This document shows, one piece after another, positions 1 through 5,742 of a DNA stretch of 6,197 nt; the first letter of the stretch is position 1; every line of letters begins with the position of its first letter. A model generated the notes under the pieces. The model was not told where the DNA came from and did no database searches. It saw only the letters and a program-made list of their open reading frames with translations. The stretch covers positions 1 to 6,197 of the forward strand of contig JACDBD010000012.1 in assembly GCA_013695115.1 (NCBI GenBank). The letters run 5' to 3'. Position numbers and translations under genes: made by a program. The stretch is from Actinomycetota bacterium (GTDB lineage Bacteria > Actinomycetota > Acidimicrobiia > IMCC26256 > JACDBD01).

Positions 1-1
1 C

Positions 2-661
2 CGAGCCGACCTCCCCGTCGAGCTGTGCGGCGGCGACGAGCAGACCCGCCAGATCCGGCGCGCCGGCGAACGCCTCGACGCCCTCGATCTTCTGCCGGCG
101 GCGTTCCCGATCGAGGAGATCCTGTCGTCGCGCGACCTCCGGCACGTGAAACTGCTCTACGGGATCGGCGGCCTGAGCTACGGCAACGTCAGCACCCGCC
201 GTCAGCCCCCCACCGAGTCGGAATACGGACCCGAGTTCTGGATGAGCGCCAGCGGCGTCGACAAGCGCGCGCTCGCCGAGATCGGCAAGCACATCCTGCT
301 CGTGGGCGGCTACGACGACGAGCGCGACTGCATGATCCTCAGCGTGCCACCGCGGATGAAGCCGAACCGGGTCTCGGTCGACGCGATCGAGCACTGGATG
401 ATCTACCGCGAGCACCCCGAGGTCGGCGCCATCCTGCACGTGCACGCGTGGATGGACGGCATCAGCTCGACTGAGATCAGCTACCCGTGCGGGACCGTCG
501 AGCTCGCCGGCGCGGTCGCCGACCTGGTGCGTCGCGCCCCCGATCCGTCGCGCGCCGTCGTCGGGCAGCGCAACCACGGTCTCACGATCACCGGGCTGAG
601 CCTCGACGAGATCTTCGAGCGCATCGACGGCAAGCTCGTCCGCAACGTCCCGATGGACTGA
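2..661 (+). CDS. Class II aldolase/adducin family protein, C-terminal part (5' end outside window)
   Basis: The frame is open from the window edge to a TGA, giving 219 visible residues with no start that must be the true one. Residues about 50-219 form a class II aldolase fold: GNVS (61-64), a SASG loop (82-85) expected to bind the substrate phosphate or carboxylate, the HVH zinc pair (H147, H149) after a hydrophobic strand, and NHG (191-193) whose His is normally the third zinc ligand. The family cleaves or epimerises sugar phosphates, or dehydrates related small molecules; the substrate cannot be read here. At the place of the catalytic Glu of fuculose-phosphate aldolase (S-x-E) I see S-V-D (D127), an approximate alignment by eye. 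About 50 residues precede the usual family start; they include GGDEQTR and are not assigned to a domain, so the full protein may be longer or two-domain. It converges on gatB with a 3-bp gap. GTG at 146 could be an internal start but would discard in-frame sequence that looks coding. Confidence 0.88.
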   Translation, partial: RADLPVELCGGDEQTRQIRRAGERLDALDLLPAAFPIEEILSSRDLRHVKLLYGIGGLSYGNVSTRRQPPTESEYGPEFWMSASGVDKRALAEIGKHILLVGGYDDERDCMILSVPPRMKPNRVSVDAIEHWMIYREHPEVGAILHVHAWMDGISSTEISYPCGTVELAGAVADLVRRAPDPSRAVVGQRNHGLTITGLSLDEIFERIDGKLVRNVPMD

Positions 662-664
662 GCG

Positions 665-2134
665 CTACCCCAACCGTTCGTCGAGCAGGCGCTTGAGCAG
701 CTGGGGGTTTGCCTTGCCCTCCGTTGCCTTCATGGCCTTGCCCATGAAGAATCCCTGCTTCTTCTTGCGGATCTTGTCGTCGCCGGCTCGGAACTGCTCC
801 ACTTCGCCGGGGTTGTCGGCCAGGATCCCGTCGATCACCGCGGCCAGCTCACCCTCGTCGCTGACCTGCGCCAGTCCCTTCTCGTCCACGACCGCACGCG
901 GCCGCCGGCCGCTGCGTAGGCACTCGACGAGCACGTCTTTGGCCAGGTTGCGCGACAGCGTCCCGTCGACGACCAGGCCCACCAGCTCGGCCAGCCCCTC
1001 GGGCGCGAGCGGCAGATCGACAACTGCGCTCCCGGTCTCGTTGAGGTAACCGAGCACGTCGCCGGTACACCAGTTGACGACGTCCTTGGCGGTCCCACCG
1101 GCCAGCGCGGCCACCGCCGCCTCGGCGTAGTCGGCGAGACCGGCCGTGGCTACGAGCACGCGCGCCTCGTGCTCGCCGATCCCCCACTCCGCCGTCAGGC
1201 GCTCCCGGCGCTCCGCCGGCAGCTCGGGCATCTCCGAGCGCACCCGCGCCCGCATGTCGGCGTCGGGCGCGACCGGGACGAGGTCGGGCTCGGGGAAGTA
1301 CCGGTAGTCCTCCGAGCCTTCCTTCGTGCGCATCCCGTGGGTCACCCCCGCGTCCTCGTCCCAGTGGCGCGTCTCCTGCACGACCCGCTCGCCCGACTCG
1401 AGCAGCTCGCGCTGGCGCCCGACCTCGAACTCGAGCGCCCGGCCCAGCGAACGTAGTGAATTCATGTTCTTGACCTCGACCTTGGTGCCGAGATCGGCCG
1501 AGCCCTCGGGCCGCAGAGACACGTTGGCGTCGATGCGGAACGAGCCCTCCTCCATCTTCACGTCGGAGACGGCGATGGTCTGGAGGACGGCCCGCAGCTC
1601 GGCGACGTACGACCGAGCCTGCTCGGCCGAGCGCATGTCGGGATGACTGACGATCTCCATCAGCGGGACGCCCGCCCGGTTGTAGTCGACGAGCGAATGG
1701 TCGGCTTCGTGGATGCGCCCGCCCCCGCCGACGTGGAGGGTCTTGCCGGTGTCCTCCTCCATGTGGGCGCGCTCGATCCCCAGGCGGGTGCCGTCGATCT
1801 CGAGCCAGCCCTCCACGCACACCGGCTCGTCGTACTGGGAGATCTGGTAGTCCTTCGGCATGTCGGGATAGAAGTAGTTCTTGCGGTGGAAGAGCGAGTG
1901 CTCGGGCACCGTGCAGTGCAGGGCGTCCCCGATCCGCAGCGCGAACTCCACCGCCCGCTCGTTGAGCACGGGGAGTGACCCGGGGAGGCCGAGACACACC
2001 GGGCAGATGTTTGTGTTGGGCTCGGCGCCGAACCGGTTGGGGCAGCCGCAGAACAGCTTGGTCGAGGTCGCCAGCTCGACGTGCACCTCGAGGCCGATCA
2101 CCGTCTCCCAAGTGGTTGCGGTCGCCGTCGTCAT
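665..2134 (-). CDS. gatB: Aspartyl/glutamyl-tRNA amidotransferase subunit B
   Basis: This is the 489-residue tRNA-binding and kinase subunit of cytoplasmic GatCAB. It activates the side chain of Glu-tRNA(Gln) or Asp-tRNA(Asn) with ATP, then amidates it using ammonia channelled from GatA. Visible signatures are GLEVHVEL (14-21), a four-cysteine zinc site (C29, C31, C44, C47), HRKNYFYPDMPKDYQ (83-97), HMEEDTGK (124-131) and DYNRAGVPLMEIVSHPD (150-166). A helical linker follows, then a C-terminal YqeY-like tail ending in KATEGKANPQLLKRLL. Length is normal for the family (about 470-500). The ATG is preceded by GGGAG with a 6-base spacer, so translation from a leadered mRNA is expected. It lies downstream of gatC and gatA in direction but is separated from gatA by an opposite-strand hydrolase gene. 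It must therefore be transcribed by read-through across that gene or from a promoter inside it. Confidence 0.98.
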   Translation of the reverse strand: MTTATATTWETVIGLEVHVELATSTKLFCGCPNRFGAEPNTNICPVCLGLPGSLPVLNERAVEFALRIGDALHCTVPEHSLFHRKNYFYPDMPKDYQISQYDEPVCVEGWLEIDGTRLGIERAHMEEDTGKTLHVGGGGRIHEADHSLVDYNRAGVPLMEIVSHPDMRSAEQARSYVAELRAVLQTIAVSDVKMEEGSFRIDANVSLRPEGSADLGTKVEVKNMNSLRSLGRALEFEVGRQRELLESGERVVQETRHWDEDAGVTHGMRTKEGSEDYRYFPEPDLVPVAPDADMRARVRSEMPELPAERRERLTAEWGIGEHEARVLVATAGLADYAEAAVAALAGGTAKDVVNWCTGDVLGYLNETGSAVVDLPLAPEGLAELVGLVVDGTLSRNLAKDVLVECLRSGRRPRAVVDEKGLAQVSDEGELAAVIDGILADNPGEVEQFRAGDDKIRKKKQGFFMGKAMKATEGKANPQLLKRLLDERLG

Positions 2135-2140
2135 GCCAGG

Positions 2141-2145
2141 CTCCC
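2141..2145 (-). promoter_or_regulatory. Ribosome-binding site of gatB
   Basis: On the minus strand GGGAG lies six bases before the gatB ATG. It falls within the 14-bp gap between the divergent gatB and hydrolase starts. It fixes the gatB start and shows that the gatB mRNA begins upstream, within or beyond the hydrolase gene. Confidence 0.65.
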
Positions 2146-2148
2146 GGC

Positions 2149-3069
2149 GTGAGCGAGCGTCCCGACCCCGACGCCTTCAAGGTCGAGCGCAGTGAAGTGC
2201 GCAAACGCGTGTCGCTCGCGTACGTGCGCGAGGGCGTCGGCGGCGATCCCCTGCTCCTGATCCACGGGTACCCCGAGACCAAGCGCATCTGGTGGCGCAA
2301 TGTCGCGCCCCTCGCCGACGCGGGCTTCGAGGTGATCGCGCCCGACCTGCGCGGCTTCGGCGACTCCGACCTCGCGCCGGACGGCTTCTACGACGTGTCG
2401 GCGTACTCGCTCGACCTGTACGCGCTCGTCCACGATGTGCTCGGCCACGAGCACTGCGCCGTGGCCGGCGGCGATCTCGGCGGCGTCGTGCTGTACGACC
2501 TCGCGCTGCGGTACCCCGGGTTCGTCAGCCGGCTCTGCTTCTTCAACACGCTGGTGCCGCTCAGGGACGAGCTGTACGAGGCCGCCGGCATCCCGGCCGA
2601 CGAGCCGCACGCCACTCGCCAGACCGCCGACTACTTCCGCCGCCAGGGCACCGAGCCCGACGCGCTCCTGGCCGAGCTCGACACGCCCGAGCGCCGCCGC
2701 GCCTGGGTCGCGGCCATGTACGGGCACCGGCTCTGGGCCGCGCCGGGACAGTTCAGTGCCGACGACGTCGACTTCATGACCGAGCCGTTCGCCGATCCCG
2801 ACAAGCTGCGGGCAAGCTGGGGTGCGTACGAGACCGCCTTCGGCAACCGCCCGCTCGAGGACGTGCCCAGGCTCTTCGAGCCCTGCCCCGTCCCCGCTCT
2901 CGTGCTCTACGGGCCGGACGACCACGTCGTGCCTCGGAGCTTCCCCGACCGCAGCCGGGTGGCGTTCCCCAGGTGCATCGGCCCGCTCGTCGTGCCGAAC
3001 GCCGGCCACTTTCTCCAGTGGGAGCAGGCCGAAGTGTTCAACCGGGCGCTGGCGTACTTCCTGCACTGA
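2149..3069 (+). CDS. Alpha/beta hydrolase with Asp nucleophile (epoxide hydrolase / dehalogenase-like)
   Basis: This encodes 306 residues from GTG. The oxyanion-hole motif HGYP is at 39-42. The nucleophile elbow GGDLGG places Asp109 as nucleophile, the acid is Asp257 or Asp258 in LYGPDDHVVP, and the general base is His287 in NAGHFLQ. A helical cap domain lies at about 135-230 with Tyr162, Tyr191 and Tyr227 as possible substrate-contacting residues. An Asp nucleophile with HGxP is typical of epoxide hydrolases and haloalkane or haloacid dehalogenases, which work through a covalent ester; esterases of the fold use Ser. The residue after the nucleophile is Leu, not the Trp or Arg usual in characterised members, so the substrate is open. 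There is no signal peptide, so it should be cytosolic. The GTG is the first in-frame start after the divergent gatB start and gives a sensible N-terminus; no good Shine-Dalgarno sequence is seen. Its stop is 2 bp from the gatA stop on the other strand. Confidence 0.93.
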   Translation: MSERPDPDAFKVERSEVRKRVSLAYVREGVGGDPLLLIHGYPETKRIWWRNVAPLADAGFEVIAPDLRGFGDSDLAPDGFYDVSAYSLDLYALVHDVLGHEHCAVAGGDLGGVVLYDLALRYPGFVSRLCFFNTLVPLRDELYEAAGIPADEPHATRQTADYFRRQGTEPDALLAELDTPERRRAWVAAMYGHRLWAAPGQFSADDVDFMTEPFADPDKLRASWGAYETAFGNRPLEDVPRLFEPCPVPALVLYGPDDHVVPRSFPDRSRVAFPRCIGPLVVPNAGHFLQWEQAEVFNRALAYFLH

Positions 3070-3071
3070 CG

Positions 3072-4517
3072 TCACGCCGGCACCGCCGTCTCGGGTGCGG
3101 CGTGCTCGATGACATTCGCGACCCGGAACATCACCGGCTCGCCCAGCGCGGGCGCGAGCACCTGCACCCCGATCGGGAGGCCGTCCTCCGCCTTCCCGAA
3201 CGGCACGCTCATCGCGGCATGGCCGGCGAGGTTGCTCGGCACCGTGCACACGTCCGACAGGTACATCGCCAGCGGGTCGGCGGTCTTGGCGCCGAGCTCG
3301 AACGCTGTCGTCGGCGAGGTCGGCGAGATCAGCGCGTCGAACGTGTCGTAGGCGCGGTTGAAGTCGCGGATGATGAGCGTGCGCACCCGCTGCGCCTGTC
3401 CGTAATAAGCGTCGTAGTACCCGGCCGAGAGGGCATAGGTGCCCAGCATGATCCGGCGCTTGACCTCGGGCCCGAAGCCGGCGTCGCGCGTCCGCGCGTT
3501 CATGGTGGCAGCGTCCTCCCCGTCGACCCGCAACCCGTAGCGCACGCCGTCGTAGCGGGCGAGGTTGCTGGACGCCTCCGCCGGCGCGATCAGGTAGTAC
3601 GCCGAGATCCCGTAGCTCGCGCTCGGCACCGAGATGCGCTCGACCGTCGCCCCCGCCTTCTCGAGCCCGCGCGCCGCGTCGTCGACTGCCGCGGCCACCT
3701 CCGGCTGCACGCCTTCAGCGTCGGTGAGCTCCTCGACGAGCCCGATCCGGAGGCCGTCGACGCCGTCGTCGAGCACGCCCCGAAGCTGCGGTGCGGGTGA
3801 CGCGATCGACGTGGAGTCCATCGGGTCGTTGCCGGCGATGACCTCGAGTAGCAGGGCGGCGTCGTCGACCGTGCGGGCGAACGGCCCGATCTGGTCGAGT
3901 GAGCTGGCGAAGGCGATGAGGCCGTAGCGCGACACCACGCCGTACGTCGGCTTCACGCCCACCACTCCGCACAGCGACGCCGGTTGGCGAACCGAGCCGC
4001 CGGTGTCGGACCCGAGCCCCAGCGGCGCGAAGCCCACCGCGACCGCGGCGGCCGATCCCCCGCTCGACCCGCCGGGAACGCGGGCCGGGTCGTGCGGGTT
4101 GCGAGTGGCGCCGAAGGCCGAGTTCTCGGTGGACGAGCCCATCGCGAACTCGTCGAGGTTGGTCTTGCCGATGGGGATGCCGCCGGCGGCCACGACCCGC
4201 TCGACGACGGTGGCGGTGTACGGAGGGCGCCAGCCTTCGAGGATCCGTGACGAGCACGTCGTGGGCACGCCCCGGGTGCACAGGTTGTCCTTGAGGACGA
4301 CCGGGACTCCGGCCAGTGTGCCGGGGACGTCGCCGCTCGCCACCTCGGCGTCGACCTTGTCGGCGGCCGCGAGCGCCTCGTCCGCCATGACGTGGTTGAA
4401 CGCGTGCAGCGCGCCGTCGCCCGTCTCGATGGCCCCGAGGTGCTCCTCGACGACCTCCCGCGCCTTCCGCTCACCGGCGCGGACGGCGGCGGCAACCTCG
4501 AGCGCGGTGTCGCTCAT
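3072..4517 (-). CDS. gatA: Aspartyl/glutamyl-tRNA amidotransferase subunit A (glutaminase)
   Basis: This is the 481-residue amidase-signature subunit of GatCAB. It hydrolyses glutamine and sends the ammonia through the complex to GatB. The Ser-cisSer-Lys triad is intact: Lys76 in VVLKDN, cis-Ser151 in GGSSGGS and nucleophile Ser175 in SDTGGS. Each is shifted by three from the Staphylococcus aureus numbering (79, 154, 178) as I remember it. [16 protein letters not shown] (121-136) and [10 protein letters not shown] (418-427) are also family signatures; Asp422 matches the glutamine-binding Asp. Length is normal. The start ATG has GGAG nine bases upstream and a second purine run, GGGAAAGG, directly before it. 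A hairpin overlaps the first of these. gatC lies 85 bp upstream on the same strand. The 3' end almost touches the convergent hydrolase gene. Confidence 0.98.
   Translation of the reverse strand: MSDTALEVAAAVRAGERKAREVVEEHLGAIETGDGALHAFNHVMADEALAAADKVDAEVASGDVPGTLAGVPVVLKDNLCTRGVPTTCSSRILEGWRPPYTATVVERVVAAGGIPIGKTNLDEFAMGSSTENSAFGATRNPHDPARVPGGSSGGSAAAVAVGFAPLGLGSDTGGSVRQPASLCGVVGVKPTYGVVSRYGLIAFASSLDQIGPFARTVDDAALLLEVIAGNDPMDSTSIASPAPQLRGVLDDGVDGLRIGLVEELTDAEGVQPEVAAAVDDAARGLEKAGATVERISVPSASYGISAYYLIAPAEASSNLARYDGVRYGLRVDGEDAATMNARTRDAGFGPEVKRRIMLGTYALSAGYYDAYYGQAQRVRTLIIRDFNRAYDTFDALISPTSPTTAFELGAKTADPLAMYLSDVCTVPSNLAGHAAMSVPFGKAEDGLPIGVQVLAPALGEPVMFRVANVIEHAAPETAVPA
3073..3104 (+). terminator. 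Hairpin just after the hydrolase stop, possible intrinsic terminator
   Basis: Four bases after the hydrolase stop there is a strong stem. Bases 3073-3079 plus 3081-3084 pair with 3094-3104 to give 11 base pairs, with one bulged G at 3080 and a nine-base loop. No T-run follows on the plus strand, so it is not a classic terminator, though U-poor terminators are proposed in high-GC actinobacteria. The stem lies inside the last codons of gatA. It could stop hydrolase transcripts from running antisense into gatA. The geometry is seen; the function is inferred. Confidence 0.45.
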
Positions 4518-4528
4518 CCTTTCCCGCT

Positions 4529-4547
4529 CCCGGCCCTACTGGCCGGG
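4529..4547 (-). promoter_or_regulatory. Hairpin touching the gatA ribosome-binding region
   Basis: A perfect 7-bp GC stem with a five-base loop (minus strand CCCGGCC-AGTAG-GGCCGGG) ends 11 bases before the gatA ATG. Its 3' arm includes the first two G residues of the GGAG candidate Shine-Dalgarno at 4530-4527. The second purine run next to the ATG stays outside the stem. It may set how well gatA is translated relative to gatC. Function is inferred only. Confidence 0.45.
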
Positions 4548-4568
4548 CCGCTCCTACCCCGGCTCGCG

Positions 4569-4591
4569 GCGGCGCAGGGTACCTGCGCCGC
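4569..4591 (-). promoter_or_regulatory. Strong GC hairpin in the gatC-gatA spacer
   Basis: Bases 4569-4578 and 4582-4591 are perfect 10-bp inverted repeats around a three-base loop. It begins 11 bases after the gatC stop on the minus strand. No T-run follows. It could be an attenuator, a partial terminator or an mRNA-stabilising stem that separates gatC from gatA expression. Confidence 0.5.
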
Positions 4592-4602
4592 GGTCGCTCG
4601 CC

Positions 4603-4905
4603 TCATGGCGCCTCGCCGAGGATGCGGGGGACCCGGAACCGGCCGTCCTCGGCCGCGGGCGCCTCCGTCAGCACCTCGTCGCGGTCGAGGCACGGGCGGG
4701 GATCGTCGCCCCGGAACACGTTCATCATCGGGAGCGGGTGGGCGGTCGGCGCCACCTCGCCGGTGTCGAGTGCCGAGACCTGGGTGGCGTGCTCGAGGAT
4801 GGTTCCGAGCTGGCCGGTCAGGTCTCCGATCTCCTCGTCGGTGAGCGCGAGCCGGGCCAGGTGGGCGACGTGTTCCACGTCGGCTCGGGTGATACGCGCG
4901 TCCAT
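4603..4905 (-). CDS. gatC: Aspartyl/glutamyl-tRNA amidotransferase subunit C
   Basis: This is the 100-residue GatC subunit, which wraps around the GatA-GatB interface and stabilises the complex; it has no catalytic residues. It has the N-terminal helical pair containing VEHVAHLARLALTDEE (10-25), the linker AHPLPMMNVFRGDDPRP (55-71) and the conserved tail LTEAPAAEDGRFRVPRIL (79-96). Length is normal for the family. The ATG start is supported by a TANNNT promoter box exactly six bases before it and by the absence of a Shine-Dalgarno sequence, which together predict a leaderless mRNA. It lies 34 bp downstream of the ferredoxin gene on the same strand and 85 bp upstream of gatA, so it probably opens its own gatCA transcript even if some read-through from the ferredoxin gene occurs. 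Confidence 0.96.
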   Translation of the reverse strand: MDARITRADVEHVAHLARLALTDEEIGDLTGQLGTILEHATQVSALDTGEVAPTAHPLPMMNVFRGDDPRPCLDRDEVLTEAPAAEDGRFRVPRILGEAP

Positions 4906-4911
4906 ACGCGG

Positions 4912-4917
4912 AGTCTA
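4912..4917 (-). promoter_or_regulatory. -10 box for a leaderless gatC transcript
   Basis: On the minus strand TAGACT is followed by exactly six bases and then ATG. In high-GC actinobacteria TANNNT with its last T at -7 is the common -10 element, so the predicted +1 is the A of the start codon. No clear -35 is seen. There is no Shine-Dalgarno before gatC, which agrees with leaderless initiation. Confidence 0.6.
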
Positions 4918-4939
4918 GGAGTGGCGGGTGGAACGGCCT

Positions 4940-5248
4940 CTAGTGATACGGGTCGTCGGGGTTACCCGGGTGCTTCCACCAGTCCTCGGCGGCCGGCTTC
5001 CAGTCCGGGTCGGGGTAGATGCAGTCGACCGGGCAGACGGGCAGGCACTTGTCGCAACCGCTGCACAGCTCGGGGACGATGATGACGTCGATCCCGTGGT
5101 TGAAGATGGCTCCGAACTGCTCGGGGCAGTGCCGGAGGCAGGCGTCGCAGTTGATGCACTCCGACATCTCGATGCGCAGCGGGTGGTTCTTCCATTTCGG
5201 GTTGCGCTCGTGCGACTCGATTCGCTCGTCACGCGTGCCGGCGGCCAC
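4940..5248 (-). CDS. 2[4Fe-4S] ferredoxin
   Basis: From GTG this is a 102-residue small electron carrier with two full CxxCxxCxxxCP motifs: C31, C34, C37, C41 and C62, C65, C68, C72, each ending in Pro. An extra Cys (C76) follows the second motif. Each set normally holds one 4Fe-4S cluster, with the last Cys of each motif serving the other cluster. The protein is soluble and acidic, with an aromatic tail (DWWKHPGNPDDPYH). An internal ATG just before the first cluster would give 75 residues but would remove the first beta strand (PLRIE), which ferredoxins need. I therefore prefer the GTG, which also sits exactly six bases after a TANNNT box. The redox partner cannot be told from the neighbours: gatC follows downstream and an SCP2 gene is divergent. 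Confidence 0.9.
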   Translation of the reverse strand: MAAGTRDERIESHERNPKWKNHPLRIEMSECINCDACLRHCPEQFGAIFNHGIDVIIVPELCSGCDKCLPVCPVDCIYPDPDWKPAAEDWWKHPGNPDDPYH

Positions 5249-5254
5249 GGGTTC

Positions 5255-5260
5255 AGAGTA
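5255..5260 (-). promoter_or_regulatory. -10 box for a leaderless ferredoxin transcript
   Basis: On the minus strand TACTCT is followed by six bases (GAACCC) and then GTG. This is the same TANNNT-N6-start layout as at gatC. It supports the GTG at 5248 as the true start and predicts an mRNA without a leader. No convincing -35 is present; TTGACC at 5274-5269 is too close to pair with this box. Confidence 0.55.
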
Positions 5261-5264
5261 GACC

Positions 5265-5276
5265 GCTTGGTCAAGC
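5265..5276. promoter_or_regulatory. Short inverted repeat between divergent ferredoxin and SCP2 promoters
   Basis: GCTTG-GT-CAAGC is a 5-bp dyad with a two-base centre, lying just upstream of the ferredoxin -10 box and about 24 bp before the SCP2 -10 candidate. Its place suits a repressor or activator site, but arms this short can occur by chance. Confidence 0.2.
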
Positions 5277-5299
5277 TGGACGGCCGCTCCGGTCGTCGC

Positions 5300-5305
5300 T
5301 ACATT
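5300..5305 (+). promoter_or_regulatory. Candidate -10 box for the SCP2 gene
   Basis: TACATT fits TANNNT and lies 36 bases before the GTG. It would give a short leader that includes the AAGGAG ribosome-binding site. The -35 region is poor (CTGGAC at 5276-5281, 18-bp spacing). Confidence 0.3.
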
Positions 5306-5330
5306 CCCGCCACCGACTTGGGCTGGGACG

Positions 5331-5336
5331 AAGGAG
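5331..5336 (+). promoter_or_regulatory. Ribosome-binding site of the SCP2 gene
   Basis: AAGGAG with a five-base spacer before GTG at 5342. It is the best Shine-Dalgarno in the window and decides the start among several upstream in-frame codons. Confidence 0.8.
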
Positions 5337-5341
5337 ACCGG

Positions 5342-5734
5342 GTGGCCAAGCATCAGTTCCTCTCCGACGAGTGGTTCGAGACGGTGCAGAAGCTCGTCGA
5401 CGAGCACGGGGCCGACGCGCCGCCCCAAGCCAATGTGGTCGTGAACCTGGTGGTCACCGACACGCCGTTCGGCGACGAGCGCAAGATGCACATGGGCGCC
5501 CGGGACGGCAAGGGCCACTGGGGCACCGGCCACTCGGACGATGCGGACGTGACCTTGACGACCGATTACGTCACCGCCAAAGAGGTGTTCGTATCGAACA
5601 ACCCCCAGGCGGGGATGCAGGCGTTCATGGCCGGTAAGGTGAAGGTGCAGGGCGACATGGCTAAGCTCATGGCGTCGCAGCAGCAGGGCGGGAACCCCAA
5701 ACTGCAAGAAGCGATCCAGGCCGCGACGGAGTAG
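5342..5734 (+). CDS. SCP2 sterol-binding domain protein
   Basis: This is a 130-residue single-domain protein of the SCP2 (sterol carrier protein 2) type, a small soluble fold with a hydrophobic tunnel that binds lipids, sterols or acyl chains. Recognisable parts are a beta strand NVVVNLVVTDTPFG (31-44), the strand-turn-strand with DADVTLTTDYVTAKEVF (67-83), and the diagnostic NPQAGMQAFMAGKVKVQGDM (87-106), where the AF..GK..V.GD pattern is typical of the family. It ends with a Gln-rich helix (QQQGGNPKLQEA). No signal peptide or membrane segment is seen. The true ligand in bacteria is usually unknown. The GTG start follows a strong AAGGAG. The DUF4242-cyclase gene begins 8 bp downstream, so the two are probably co-transcribed; the ferredoxin is divergent. 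Confidence 0.9.
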   Translation: MAKHQFLSDEWFETVQKLVDEHGADAPPQANVVVNLVVTDTPFGDERKMHMGARDGKGHWGTGHSDDADVTLTTDYVTAKEVFVSNNPQAGMQAFMAGKVKVQGDMAKLMASQQQGGNPKLQEAIQAATE

Positions 5735-5742
5735 CAACGCTC

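Noticed and set aside
655..720. Possible terminator between the aldolase gene and gatB
   Set aside because: Only weak 5-bp complementary segments with long loops were found, and no T-run stem.
2116..2142. Candidate promoter for the hydrolase (TTGCGG ... CAGGCT)
   Set aside because: The -10 lacks the leading T of TANNNT and the spacing is 15 bp, too weak to call.
3067..3074. TGACGTCA palindrome between the hydrolase and gatA
   Set aside because: It is made of the two opposed TGA stop codons with CG between them, so it needs no regulatory explanation.
2131..3249. Long open frame on the minus strand opposite the hydrolase (372 codons)
   Set aside because: Its product is rich in Arg, Gly, Val and His with no family motif. 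The plus-strand hydrolase has a full catalytic motif set, so this frame is a high-GC shadow.
2292..3800. Long open plus-strand frame crossing the hydrolase and the gatA 3' half (502 codons)
   Set aside because: The product is mostly low-complexity Arg/Ala/Pro and overlaps two well-supported genes in other frames.
4003..5082. Plus-strand open frame opposite gatA and gatC (359 codons)
   Set aside because: It is Ser/Arg/Pro-rich with no recognisable domain and runs against two conserved Gat subunits.
5249..5737. Upstream extension of the ferredoxin frame
   Set aside because: The frame is open through the SCP2 gene, but the extension overlaps it on the other strand and adds no recognisable sequence; the GTG with its promoter box is the better start.
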